DNA of 64,000 bases from Gongronella butleri (Eukaryota; Mucoromycota; Mucoromycetes; Mucorales; Cunninghamellaceae), in NCBI GenBank assembly GCA_025201375.1, contig JAIWZP010000034.1, positions 186,001 through 250,000 of the forward strand, given 5' to 3'. This document shows positions 23,424-34,172 of the stretch, piece by piece. Each line of letters begins with the position of its first letter. Positions within the stretch are counted from its first letter, which is position 1. Below the pieces are notes generated by a model. It was given only the letters and a program-made list of their open reading frames with translations. It was not told the origin of the DNA and did no database searches. Position numbers and translations under genes: made by a program.

Positions 23424-23773
23424 AACAGCTTTTTTTGGCCTCGATGATCTTCATTGCGCATCCCACCGCGCGACAACTCACTCGACGCTTTGGTGATGTG
23501 TTGAGCGTCGATTCAACTTATAAAACGAACGATCTGAAGATGCCATTGCTGAACATTGTCGGCTTCAGCAACGTTGGAGACAGAAGTCTCACGACTTTCC
23601 TCGCAGCCAGCGTTTTAATGACTAGTGAAGTCAAGGGAAACTACATGTGGGCGCTCTGGCTGGGCGCAGCCTCCGGATCTTGTCCATCGTGTTCTATATT
23701 TCAGCTAGAGAATGCTGAACACAAATCACCAAAGATGACAAGGTTTTTTCGAGATTGGATGACTCAGTTCTGA
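23424..23773 (+). pseudogene. Decayed MULE-type transposase fragment
   Basis: The frame reads IFIAHPTARQLTRRFGDVLS, then VDSTYKTNDLKMPLLNIVGF, then SEVKGNYMWALWLG. This is the first catalytic block of Mutator-like (MULE/FAR1) transposases: the Asp in 'D.TYKTN', the 'MPLL.I.G' stretch and the 'Y.WAL' block. The fragment covers ~110 codons, then diverges and stops. An adjoining upstream piece (to about 23430) sits in another frame. The second catalytic Asp, the Glu and any zinc finger are missing, so it cannot be active. Confidence 0.65.
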
Positions 23774-23812
23774 GGAAATGAACTTTGCCTGAAATCAGGG
23801 CCAAATCGACTC
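23758..23812. repeat. Partial copy of the palindromic interspersed repeat
   Basis: The block GACTCAGTTCTGAGGAAATG followed by CTGAAATCAGGGCC matches the right part of the copy at 24640-24765, which has ACTCAGTCCTGAGAAAATGC and then TGAAATCAGGGC. The left part is missing. Confidence 0.5.
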
Positions 23813-23959
23813 CGTGAAGGCTAGCTCGATGAGATCTGAACGCGATTGAGGTGACTCACGCGTCGGGGCGCTCAGCCGTTGTCGCCGTACAAGACCTAAT
23901 GGTGCTGATCTTACGCTCTTTACGCCTATGAAATTGGCGCTTCATCAGAAACTTGCTCA

Positions 23960-24078
23960 TTTGGTCCTAAATTTGGACCAGTAAATGGTAGACCCAATTC
24001 TTCAACAGCGCTCATTTTTTTTTTTTGGCAAATCGGATCACTCAGTCTTGAGAAATCTCGAGATTCGTGTTTGCTAGT
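23960..24078. repeat. Interspersed palindromic repeat, copy 1
   Basis: The unit has a left block resembling TAAATTTGGACCAGTAAATG, a T-run, then GGCAAATCGGATCACTCAGT and GAGAAATCTCGAGATTCGTG. The last part contains the perfect 12-base palindrome AATCTCGAGATT at 24054-24065. Related copies lie at 24490-24604, 24640-24765 and 29085-29200. Confidence 0.65.
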
Positions 24079-24489
24079 GAAACAGATATAGGGGGGTAAA
24101 GTCGAAAAGGTGGGTTTTTAGAATATTATCCTTTTTGAAATATATAAATAAATAAATAATAATAAGACATTTATTCAAATATTAGTAACCGGATCTAGCA
24201 GAGACGTATCAATATGGCTTACCACAGGCAGGTGATCAAACAGTTAAAAATAAAAAGAATAATAAAAAAAGGCAGAAAATGGAGAAGGGAGAGAATAAAA
24301 AAAAGGGAAGGCCGAAAAGAATAAATAGGGAGGGGGAGGGATGCACAAGCGAACACCGTGAGCGACGCGACCAAAAGGATGGACAAATGCCGCTAATCGC
24401 CAAAAATGCCCACAAATGGGCACAACCTTGTCAGAAACCCCAGCGCCAAAATAACATTTTACGCGTTTCTGCCGATGATTTTCACCATA

Positions 24490-24604
24490 TGGCTCCAAAT
24501 TCAGTCCAGTGGATAGCTGACTCAGGGCACCAATGCTTCCAATTTTTTTTTGGCAAATCGGATCGCTCAGTCGAGAGAAATCTCGAGATTCGTGTTTGCT
24601 AGTA
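24490..24604. repeat. Interspersed palindromic repeat, copy 2
   Basis: Same layout and orientation as copy 1: CTCCAAATTCAGTCCAGTGG, a T-run, GGCAAATCGGATCGCTCAGT, and GAGAAATCTCGAGATTCGTG ending TTTGCTAGT. The 12-base palindrome is intact. The match to copy 1 is strong across the right half. Confidence 0.65.
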
Positions 24605-24639
24605 ATATTTTACACGTTTTTCTTCAGGAGCCTGGGCAC

Positions 24640-24765
24640 ATGGTGCTAAATTTAGACCAATGGATAGGAGTCGACTCAAGACTCCAGTGATCTTAATTTT
24701 TTTGGCAAAACGGATTACTCAGTCCTGAGAAAATGCACTTTGTATGAAATCAGGGCTTTGCTCTT
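24640..24765. repeat. Interspersed palindromic repeat, diverged copy 3
   Basis: The left block CTAAATTTAGACCAATGGAT and GGCAAAACGGATTACTCAGT match copies 1 and 2. The palindromic part is replaced by TGAGAAAATGCACTTTGTAT and TGAAATCAGGGC, a variant end shared with the partial copy at 23758. Confidence 0.55.
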
Positions 24766-24782
24766 TTTTTTTTATTTCAAAA

Positions 24783-24895
24783 TTCACCGCCAAGGACTCA
24801 TCACAGCACCACGAAATTTTGCCACATGGATGATTCGGCCCCTCTCTTTTCAGAAACAAGAAAAAATCACAGGTCGACTAGCTCATTCCACAGAT
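24783..24895. repeat. Second repeat family, copy shared with 47.7 kb
   Basis: The core CACCACGAAATTTTGCCACA, then TGGATGATT, CTCTCTTTTCAGAAA and AGGTC, recurs at about 47728-47800 in the same order and orientation, with a few mismatches. No open frame is conserved between the two, so this is a non-coding repeat. Confidence 0.6.
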
Positions 24896-25471
24896 GAACT
24901 CAAAATCCGTTATTTTTTTAATAATGTTATGCTCGAGAACGGTTTAGTCGATCCCCGATTTTTATTGCATGTTCCTTGAAAACAGGGCTCGGCGCATCTG
25001 GATGGGACCACACTCGGGCTGCTAGCTTGAGTTTGTAAATTTAACATAAGCAGTGCACAAAATATTCAATAAAAGAATGCATCGCGATGTCCTTGACAGC
25101 CACCTAATCGATCGTCTTTTTGTTACACGGAAAGTTGCAAAGATAACCCAGAACAAACACTGTAAGGGTTATAATGCGTGTCAACTCAAGCAAATTGAGC
25201 AACGCAACGAATGGCAACGAACACCAAAATTAGGGGGTTGCTAATTTTGTTGTGGTCTGATCCCTATCAAATTTGAACCGACAATGTCAGTGACCAAGCC
25301 CCAATTGCTCTGTTGCCTTGGTCTTTCAAGAATAGGGCGTTTGGGATATAATTTGTTTTGCTGCTTCCAACAGCGGCGGCGTTTGAATTGACTGGCATTG
25401 ATCAAGGGCCTCGTTGTATTTTTTTCTTGTTTTGCCCCTCTTTCTTCTTTTTGCTCTCTTTTTTGTTCACC

Positions 25472-25719
25472 ATGTTTCCTTTGGCACGCCTTGCCCGCCC
25501 CGTGGCTTTGAGAGCTGTGCCTCTCGTTCGCCCCTCCTGCTTTTATACCACTGCTGCATCGGCCGACTCGATCACCGATACCGTCACCAAGGAATTTATC
25601 CGTACGAATCAAGATCGATCGAAATGGGGGCAACCGAGCCACCTTTTTTTTTCATGCCACTCACATTGCACTTCTTTTTCTTTTTTTTTTTTTTTTTCTT
25701 TTTTTTTTTTTTTTCTTTT

Positions 25720-25751
<32 letters not shown>

Positions 25752-26656
25752 GTTCTTTCTTTCTTTCTTTAGAACAAGCCAAGAAGGGCAATCGAAGCAA
25801 AAAAACGCCATCGTCGGAATTCATCGTCATCGATGGCCTGCCAGCCACGACCACCGTCGAGGACATCCGCAAGCTCGCCCGCGAGGCCATTAGCCAGGGT
25901 GACAGCTGTATCCGCGAAGGTAAAATGAGTGGCCCACCCATTGTCATGCGCGATGGCTCATTTTTCTTTACATTTTATTAGTGATTTTCTGCCGACAAAA
26001 TGATTTCAAGTTTTTTGGACGTTGTGTTGTGCAAATGGACAACTCGACGCATGCCGGTAAACTCGCAGAGTATGGTCACATGCGCTTGGTGGGCGGTAGC
26101 CACATCAAGATGAAATTGGTAAGAATGGAAGCCATTGGGAGGCATTTTTTAGACGCGCATCGCGCCGTTTTTGCAATTGCTCATGTTCTTTGATCTTCTC
26201 TATACAGGCCGGCCAAGAATCATCGGACTCCAAGGCATTCATCAATCGTCTGCGCCGCCCCGAGCTGACGTCCGTGGCGGACGCGTCCAGTGCCGCGGGC
26301 CGCAGCGTGCTCGTCACGGGTCTTCCTCCCAAGACCAGTGCTGATCAGGTCCTTGGCATTCTCCGCTCAAAGAACCTCTACCCGGCCGACGGCACCTCGC
26401 AGTCCGTTGTACCATTGAGGGCGTAAGTCTCCACAAATGCAAAAAAAAAAAAAAACCGACACTCACGCGTCTTTTTTTTTTTTTTTTTTTTTTCCCTCAA
26501 TGACAAAGTCGTCAGCAGGCTGCGGTGGCCAAGTACCTTGTCAAATTCGAGTCAGAGTCGGAGGCGTGGCGCTGCGTGCGCGCGTTCCATAACACCAACT
26601 TTAATCTCAAGACCTCCAACACGGATTATCGCCTAGACGTATCCGTTGTGTATTAG
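25472..26656 (+). CDS. Putative mitochondrial RNA-binding protein with two RRM-like folds
   Basis: Five exons, 25472-25601, 25773-25919, 25982-26118, 26208-26422 and 26509-26656, give 258 aa. The N-terminus is Arg-rich, acid-free and amphipathic (MFPLARLARPVALRAVPLVR), a good mitochondrial presequence. Residues ~60-135 fit an RRM: EFIVIDGLPATTTVEDIRKL, then REVIFCRQNDFKFFGRCVVQ. A second RRM-like unit follows (~160-258): RSVLVTGLPPKTSADQVLGI, then AAVAKYLVKFESESEAWRCV. The RNP aromatic residues are only partly conserved, so RNA binding is inferred. Intron 1 contains a ~95-base T tract interrupted by single C residues. Confidence 0.72.
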
Positions 26657-26981
26657 CATAGACATTCATGGCATTTTCACCATAAAAAAAAAGGAATTAG
26701 ATTGTATCACAAACCATGCGTGGAGTCGGCTCATGAGCAAGAAAGATGCAAAAAGCGAAAAAAAAAAAAAAAAAAAAAAAAAAAGCACTGGGCGAAATCC
26801 GGGGAAAAGCAATCAAATGCTCGATTCAAGCACAAATTGCTGTTCCAATGCTCCACTGAGATTCAAATGAGATCTGCAGAAATTGGACCTGGCGGCCAAA
26901 TTGGCCAAAATTCAATCCTTCAACTGCTCGTTCCCCCTTTTCTCTGCATTCCCTTTTTTTTTTTTTGCAGCTGGATCTGCT
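26657..26981. other. Spacer upstream of glycosyltransferase-like gene A
   Basis: 325 bases with an A-run at ~26758-26783. A T-run ending TTTTGCAG lies just before the gene A start and could be an intron acceptor for an untranslated 5' exon. No other coding sequence seen. Confidence 0.45.
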
Positions 26982-28438
26982 ATGGACATGGCATACAGCA
27001 CAAGTAGGCACCACACAAAGCAGCATGCACGGCTATCCAAGTATTTTTACTTGGTAGTGGCGGGTGTGGTGCTGTTTCTCGTCATGGTGAACTTGTCGTC
27101 GTCCAAGGCGCCGTCGGGCTTGAACAAGGACGACCTGGACTTGGATGACCTTCCTGACGAGCTGGACTATCATATTGACACCATTCAATGGCGCCTACCG
27201 GGCAATTGGATGCAAAAGGGCGAAAGCACATTGGACAACAGCATGCTGGGCGATCAATTCCAGCCCGTGACGGCTGTGGTGTACGACAAGAAGAACGTAG
27301 ACGACGAGACGCTCTTTGAATACCTGGATGGGCTGCTCGCGTATCCATTTTTCCGCGAAATCGTTGTTTATCAGCCATTGCGCACATCGCTCCCGGTTGT
27401 GGACAAGAATGGACAAATTATTGCGTCGAGGACGCACCAGACCACATCTGGTACGGTGATGGAATTGACCACGCGCAGCAGTGCCACGATCAAGCTGCTT
27501 TTGTCGCGGGGCCACGCGATTGATGAGATGAAGACGCTTTCTCGGTACACACTGTGCGCGTCACTGGCCACGCATGAAGCATGCTTCTTCCAGGATGTCA
27601 GCACCGCTGCGCAGCCGCCATTGGACGGTCTGTACCTCAATTACATGCGATACCCCCAGTTGGTGCACGCGCTTGTGCCCGCCGAGCACTATGTCGACGT
27701 CCACCGCTGGCGCTTTTTGCGCTACGACCTCAACATGCACACCGGCTACACAGACGTCGCATACGGCGTGCTCGCCGCCAAATGGCGCTGCCAACACTTT
27801 TTAACTCAGCTCGGCAAATCAGGGCTTGGCAAGGACAGACTCGACATGGCCGACGCATATTTTGGCATTTGGACGAATCAGTATCCATGGGTGCTTGTGT
27901 ACGCTGGCGACAATGTACTTGCCAAGGGAGCCGACGCCGCCGATGACGACCATGCATCATTGACAAGCGATCCACATTTCACAGGCAGCGTGCGTCGCGT
28001 CATTTACGACGCCATTCGACGCCTGCAGCGTGCATTGCAGGCAGACACCACGGACAGCCCCAAGGACTATATTGAGCGCGAAGCCGCCATGCCCCCGGTC
28101 CTGCAGCGCGACACAAAAGCCATTGGACGCCGCGCTCTGCTTAGCACCAATATTCCGCTGACGATGCAGACTCCCCAGGGCGTTCCTTGGCACTGGAAAT
28201 CTCACGAATTCGACGCCACCCGCTACAAGAACCCAAAGGATTGGGACCAGCTCTTTGTCGACCAGCTGCCACAGGGCACATCGTCTTCTTCCTCAGCCCT
28301 CGAGCCCGACGCAGCCGAACTTGCCCTCATAAGCAGACAGTGGACCGCCTACGGCTACCATCTCGCCGTCGATGGTGTACATGACTCGTGCTGGCAGACA
28401 AGTACGTATTGTCAATGACAAATTGAACTGAAATTAAC

Positions 28439-28474
<36 letters not shown>

Positions 28475-28842
28475 GCCGCCAACAAGGACGACTACTTTGG
28501 CCTGATCACCATGGGCAATCGTGTTCCCGCGTCGCTGGAGCTGATCACAGATACACCCATCAAACCCGGCATGTTTGCCATTTCCGTGCTGCACCAGAGC
28601 CAATGGGTATGACACGGCTGTGGATCTGGTGCGCATTGCATGTCTGACCTTTCGTTTTTTTTTTGTAGGTCGAATGCTCTGTCAAGGCCACGCAGGCCAC
28701 AGACAAGGGCGTCGCCTGGGAAGTCAGCTGCCCCGGCATCGACGATGACTATATCCATGCGGTGCGATGGACATTCAAAAATGACTATTACCCAAAGGTG
28801 ATGAATGTCTGCGGCTTCGTCGTCAACGCGCTCTCTGTCTGA
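26982..28842 (+). CDS. Type II membrane protein, putative glycosyltransferase (paralog A)
   Basis: Three exons, 26982-28401, 28476-28606 and 28669-28842, give 574 aa. A short basic cytoplasmic N-terminus is followed by one membrane anchor (~23-43, FYLVVAGVVLFLVMVNLSSS) and a lumenal domain. Regions shared with paralog B at 51865-53614 include ACFFQDVSTAAQPPLDGLYL, RWRFLRYDLNMHTGYTDVAY, CQHFLTQL...DAYFGIWTN and, near the C-terminus, NKDDYFGLITMGNRVPASLE. The topology and the 'C.FQD' block suggest a Golgi glycosyltransferase of a fungal family I cannot name. The acidic triplet expected for metal binding reads QDVST here. The last ~150 residues may be a beta-sandwich. AATAAA at 28881. Confidence 0.7.
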
Positions 28843-31236
28843 TAGAATGCGCACTCATTACTGTATTAATTCAAAATATAAATAAAAACAAGGATTTGCT
28901 ACGTTCTTTGCATTTGCATATAATATTGAATCGACCACGTTCCCCCAACATCGGGTATGCTGACCTGTGACATCCTGCCACAGTCCACGCGTCTCACTCC
29001 ATGAAAGAGCTTTTCCGTATGTTTCTAGGACATGACTTTAAAAACAAGTGCCAATCAGGCAATTTGGAGAGAAAATAGCCATTTTCCCATCAAGTTGCTC
29101 CGGAATAGTTGGTGGTGAACCCAAGTCTCCAACGATATTAACTTTTTTCACGAATCAGATCACTCAGTCTTGAGAAACCTTGAGATTCGTGTTCGTTACA
29201 GCAATACAATAGGTACAAAAATCGTTTCTCCTAATACGTAAATCATGCTTGGATCACGGCCAAACGCTACCACTTTATTATTACAGTACCTTTTCTTTAT
29301 TTTGTTTCCAATGAATCCTGGAAAATATCCATTTTGTTACGGTACCCACCAAGCGACTGTCACGGCCCAGCCCTAGGCGCACGGGCAAAGTGTCAAAACG
29401 CGTGCACGTGTCAGCCCCAAAGGCCTGAGGCTCGTGTAGCGCGCCGATGGCCGCACTTTGAAAAAAAAAAAAGCAAAGCAAGAAACCAAGCACAAGCAGC
29501 ACCAATTCCCATAGGCCAGCCCCTTTGATTCATGCCAACTTTCCTCCCTCGGCTACTCGTTGCCACAATTGGCACTGGGCGTTTTTATTTACGCGCTGTC
29601 CTGTCAACACGTCCCTTTTCGGCTACGCCACACCCATCTTTGTCAAGGCGCGTCCATTCTTGTCAATCCACGTCCATTTTTGATACCTTCGTTTTCTCCA
29701 TGCGCTTGGCACCATGTTCTCACCTGCCAGGTACCCCTTTGCACGCCCAATGGCCAAGGTGAAGAAGAAAAGGCATAAATACAGCGTTACAGCCCATTAC
29801 AGTATCGCCCAAGTCTCGCCTTTTCTCTTCACCTGGGACATCTGAAATCTGACATCTCTCTGACCTCTCTCTCTCATACAACCTCTACCCTGCCTGCCTG
29901 CCTGTCTGCCTGCCCATTTGTTTTCCCCGTCCTCTGCTTTTGTTTTTTCCCTTCTCTCTTGTTATAAAATTTCTATCAAATGGCTTTCTTCACTTTCGAA
30001 TGTAATAAACCCGCTCCGACCAACAACCAGCAAGTCACCGTGCCCTGGTACCCTGTTATTGCGAACCTGCTGGCCCCTGACAGCGACCAACTCTCTCCTT
30101 GACTTGATGCCCATCATCATTGAGAGAGACTTGGAGCTCGAGCAATTTGATGAAAGGGCGGCTGAGTTGCAGTGGGCTCAAGCACACCCGATGATGTTGG
30201 ATGAGTTGATCATCGCGTCGTCAACAGATACCAACGCAATGCAAGACACGATGCAGCAGGCAACCATCTCCCGCGCCGCCCAACAACAACGGCGGCACCG
30301 CCAACTACTGTAGTTTAAGTCGTTGTGCATTTTTTATCAGCGGGCAAGTAGGCTGTAAAAGTTTTTTGGAGGTACAGTAGAAAGCCGGCAAAGTCCTCCG
30401 AAAAACACGCTATTTGGTTTTTACAGTAAAAAAGGTACCGGTAAATGCGTACGGTTTTGTGCAGTGTTGCGCGATGCCGCAGGCCGCACGCAATACTGTA
30501 AACTGACGGAGCCCATCAGTTTCTATCTGCTGTTTTTAAAATAAACTAACAGATCAAGTGAACAATCCGCGAATGTGCGCATACAGTAACTTACAAAAAG
30601 GGGGTGTAGATAGGGGGAGTGAAAAGAAAACGCGCTTTCGGTCATTATTTCTCGGGCAATGTGTGTGTGGATGATCGAATGCGGCCAGTGGAGGTGATGG
30701 ACAAAGATTGCAATATGATATCTACAGCACAAGAATGTTGTACGGTAGGCTTGTGGCGTCCTAAGGCTTGTGGCGTCCAACTAGACGTCGTTCATGACCA
30801 TATTACAGCATTTTGCGCGCATTGCGAAATAGAATCAGGCTTTCTCTCACAACAGCATCTCAAGTTCTCAACCAGCGTTGTGAAGACAGCTCCGTTGCAA
30901 GTTGAACAACCAGCTGTATCGTCTCATCCTTTTGCTTCGAAATCCGTGTCTTCAGGCGAGAGCAGCAGCAACAAAAATCGTTATTTTTGCCCTTTTAATA
31001 TTTAATTACTCCTTTGACATAGGCCAGTTAGGGTTCGATGATCCGAAACGTGCTTTGCAAATCGTCTTGTTGCCCGCGTCAGGTTTGAAGGTAATCTGAT
31101 GACGACAGGGCGTATAATGTCCAAAATATCGTGTTTTACGCAATTAATGCATTTTTTTGTGAAACGGGCCCTGATTTTTTTTTTTTTTAGAAATGCTGCG
31201 ACGACGGGGTGGAGCCACTCCGTCTTTCTTTTCGAC
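28843..31236. other. Repeat-like region with TACAGTA words, no firm gene
   Basis: 2.4 kb. It holds a copy of the palindromic repeat (29085-29200), seven TACAGTA/TACTGTA words between 29281 and 30598, (CTGC)n and (CT)n microsatellites around 29850-29915, and a 40-codon frame from ATG 29980 (MAFFTFECNKPAPTNNQQVT) that ends early. Open frames at 29918-30313 and 30619-31005 match nothing known. A non-autonomous or decayed mobile element is the best guess. Confidence 0.45.
29085..29200. repeat. Interspersed palindromic repeat, copy 4
   Basis: GAATCAGATCACTCAGTCTT then GAGAAACCTTGAGATTCGTG, followed by TTCGTTA, matches the copies at 24 kb in the same orientation. Point changes break the 12-base palindrome (CCTTGAG instead of TCTCGAG). 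Confidence 0.6.
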
Positions 31237-32599
31237 ATGACTTTTTTACCGTTTGTTGGCCAACTTGGGCTTGGAAGTGCGATTGTGCAAGCTTCGCCAT
31301 GCATGTCGCGCACACAGCGGTCGATGCTGAGGCGACATGAGCGCGAGTATCGGCGGTCGGAGCTGCGCGTCCTGACGACATTTCGACAGCTGACACATGC
31401 TTCATTAACCAAAGCGGAAGGCGACAAGGTCAAACGTGAGTAGCAAAAACACGCGATTACCTGTTTCTTTCTCTCTCTTTTGCATGCTCACCTCCCGGGC
31501 GTTCTCGTGTTTTTATTCTTCGTTCGTAGACAAAGAGACAATGACGGGAATCATTGTCGCGATTGGCACTATGATGGCGAATTACGTAGTGTGTTTCCCA
31601 ATTGTGGTGTCACGGCACACTTCACAAGCGTTGTCGACGGCATCAAGCTGGCAATACGACACACCGGTGTATTGCTTCCGTGTGCTGCACAACAAGTACC
31701 AGCAGCACGGCATGCGCAGCCTGTATTCGGGCTTTGGCCTCGGCTTACTCGGCCAGGCATTGACATCCACCTATGAGACGGGCCTGTCGCGACTCTTTGC
31801 ACGCGTCTGGGGAAAACCACGCGCCGCTCATCCAAGATCTGCCCAATGGCTCTATCAGGGGTACCATAAAAAAAAAAAAAGACAAGAAATTTGCTCGTTT
31901 CTAATTTTTTTCTTTTTGACAAGGCTGCGCCTGCTGATTCATATTCCTCTTTACCCCTTGTTTCGCACAGCGCTGATTTTGCGCGTGCAATCGGCCGACG
32001 ACGCGCTGATTTCGTCGGCAGGTGACTTCTTGCGGCACTATCGCGATGATTTGGCACGCTTTTGGAACGTGGGCGGCACAGGTCTGACGCTTTGGTCGAC
32101 ATTTGTGCCGTTTTGCTTGTTCAACGTGGTCACCGAGAAGGCCATGCTTGTCATTTACAAACGAATCTACCGCGCGTGGACGCGCAAGGTCAAAAAAGAC
32201 GAAAACAGCGACGACAAAGAGGACGACATTGATGAAAAGGCAGATCAAGAGTATCATCATCACGATGAAGGCGCCGACGCGTCGCTACGGCACATGTACT
32301 ACCCCGAGATCGCGTGTGGGATGCTCAGCAGTATCGTGACGCGCACGCTCTGCTACCCATCGGACACCATCATCTTCAAACTCATGATCCAAGGCACAGG
32401 GTTCACGACGCAGACCTATGCAGGTGTCATGGACTGCGCCACACAAATGTACCGCGCCGGTGGCGTGCTTGCGTTCTTCCCAGGCTGGGGTGCCGTCGTC
32501 CTGGAACTCGCGGCTGGCTATCTGATTCTCGAAGCTTCCTGGTGGGTCTACACGTACATGGACCACCGCGCAAAGGCTCGCATCAGACAAAAACAATAA
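31237..32599 (+). CDS. Mitochondrial carrier-fold protein, UGO1/SLC25A46-like
   Basis: Three exons, 31237-31435, 31530-31860 and 31924-32599, give 401 aa. The C-terminal third carries a degenerate carrier signature: LCYPSDTIIFKLMIQGTGFT, then YAGVMDCATQMYRAGGVLAF, then FPGWGAVVLELAAGYLILEA. Hydrophobic helices also occur near 70-100 and 150-250. A charged Asp/Glu/Lys/His-rich insert lies at ~260-290. Only the last repeat keeps the P-x-D motif, as in the outer-membrane carriers SLC25A46 and yeast Ugo1 that act in mitochondrial fusion and lipid handling. That subgroup is inferred. The N-terminal exon is Arg-rich and its start is uncertain; the acceptor-like T-run before 31190 could hide a 5' exon. 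Confidence 0.72.
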
Positions 32600-32673
32600 A
32601 AAGGCAGACTTTTTAATCACATTATGCAAAGAAATTCAAGAGAGAGTGCAAGAGAAGGAGCACGTGCCACGCC

Positions 32674-32983
32674 TCAGTAATTCAAAAAAGGTTTGCGATT
32701 GGAATTGAACGCATCGAGCTTCTTCCAAAAATCCACAACAGCTGCCTTGTCCATATAGCGACGGTCTCGGTGGATCTAAAAAAAAAAAAAAAGAAAAACG
32801 AAGAAAAGCGCGTTAATCCACGCTGCTTTCCTTTTTTTTTTTTTTCTTCTCGTTGACTCACGTTCAACACGCGCACGTTCCAGTCACTGGCTGTTCCGCC
32901 CATCTTGTCGGAGGTCCACTTTGGATAAAAGCCGAGCACTGCGCAGAAAAAAAAAAAAGAACAAAAAAATGAGGCAGTCTGTT

Positions 32984-33023
<40 letters not shown>

Positions 33024-34172
33024 CTGGACGCTGAAGCTTACCATTGTGGAACACATCTAGCGGCTTTTCCCATTTCCAGCCCTTGAATTGCCATTGCTGG
33101 CCCGTGGTGACAACGCAGCAGACGCGATCCCAATCGGCGGCCTTGAACCCGGTGACAGAGTCCACGACGTGATAGACAGCCGTCTGCCCATTAGCGCGCC
33201 GCCGCTCCACGGACACTTGCTCGGGTTTCTTTTCACCCGACGCACGGATCTCTTGCGCGTCCATGTACCTTTAAAAAAAAGAACGCGTCAGGATGCGTCC
33301 AAATTCTGGATTTTTCATGGTCTTACTTTTCGTTTTGCAGGAATTCCTTGATGTTGAACAGGTTGAGCTTGGCGGTTGGTGCGGCTGGGACGATGATGAT
33401 GGGGATTTTATCTTCGGAAGAGAGCTTTGTAGCGCGTGAGGATGGCTGCTGGGTGGTGGCGTCGTTTTGGCTTGCATGGTGTCGAGATGATTTGTTAAAG
33501 AGGAGGACCTTGACCTGCTCGCCGAGCTTTTCAAACGCTTTGGAGCCCTGCAGGATGGAATTCCGTGTCTCGAGTTCGTGCTCGCGCGCCGTGATGCGAT
33601 TCACAATGTCCTTGGTATCCTGCCCAATCTTGGCCTTTTTCTCCTCTTGCTCCGGCTTTTGCTCCTCCTCGTGTGGCCTCTTGACTATATAGAAAGCGTG
33701 TCAATTGGCAATCCTTCATCTTCCTTTGAATTGGGAGGGGAGGCTCGGATGCGCTGCCATTGACCCCATTTTCCCTCCAATTGGCCTCAATGGATTCAAT
33801 TGATGGCTCTTTTTTTCCTTTTTACCTGCAGTCTGGTTGGGAATGTCATTGACCTTGCCAGTCAGGTAGTCGAGGATCTTGCGCTTGTCGACGATGGAGA
33901 CGTGATCGACCTTGTGTTCTCTGCATTCACGGAAATACACACTGTTGTCGCTCTGTGCGTGCACCAAAAGGAAGACGAGCGTGTCCAGCGCATACGTGCC
34001 GTCCGAGCCCTTGTTCAGCGTCGAGTCTGTGCCACGAGCAAAGGTCGCATCACCAAACTTGATGTACGCGCACTCGCGCATCGCCTCCACAGGCTCATTC
34101 TTGTCATTTAAAAGCTCAATAGGCTTGTTCTGGATCGTAAAGTCGCGAAGGAGCGTCAGTGGAGAGGCCATG
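32674..34172 (-). CDS. CDC73: CDC73/parafibromin, PAF1 complex subunit
   Basis: Cdc73 is a subunit of the PAF1 elongation complex that travels with RNA polymerase II. Five exons, 34172-33836, 33684-33327, 33268-33042, 32938-32862 and 32775-32674, give 366 aa. The N-terminus matches the family: MASPLTLLRDFTIQNKPIEL, then YIKFGDATFARGT, then YALDTLVFLLVHAQ. The middle is charged. The C-terminal Ras-like domain is clear: PIIIVPAAPTAKLNLFNIKE, then DRVCCVVTTGQQWQFKGWKW, then FYPKWTSDKMGG and a closing DKAAVVDFWKKLDAF. Length is close to yeast Cdc73. Intron 3 contains an (AT)n microsatellite at 32987-33016. Confidence 0.96.

Larger units (their letters stand above)
23199..25471. other. Repeat zone with transposase relic
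   Basis: 2.3 kb between TFIP11 and the RRM-like gene. It contains the MULE relic, several copies of a ~100-base palindrome-bearing repeat, and one copy of a second repeat shared with 47.7 kb, each listed separately. The remainder has no recognisable coding sequence. (AAAT)n-like microsatellite near 24143-24165. Confidence 0.55.

Noticed and set aside
30619..31005. 128-codon plus-strand frame with several Cys and His
   Set aside because: The Cys/His spacing does not match a zinc-finger class I know, and the frame lies in a repeat-like region. Not called as a gene without expression data.
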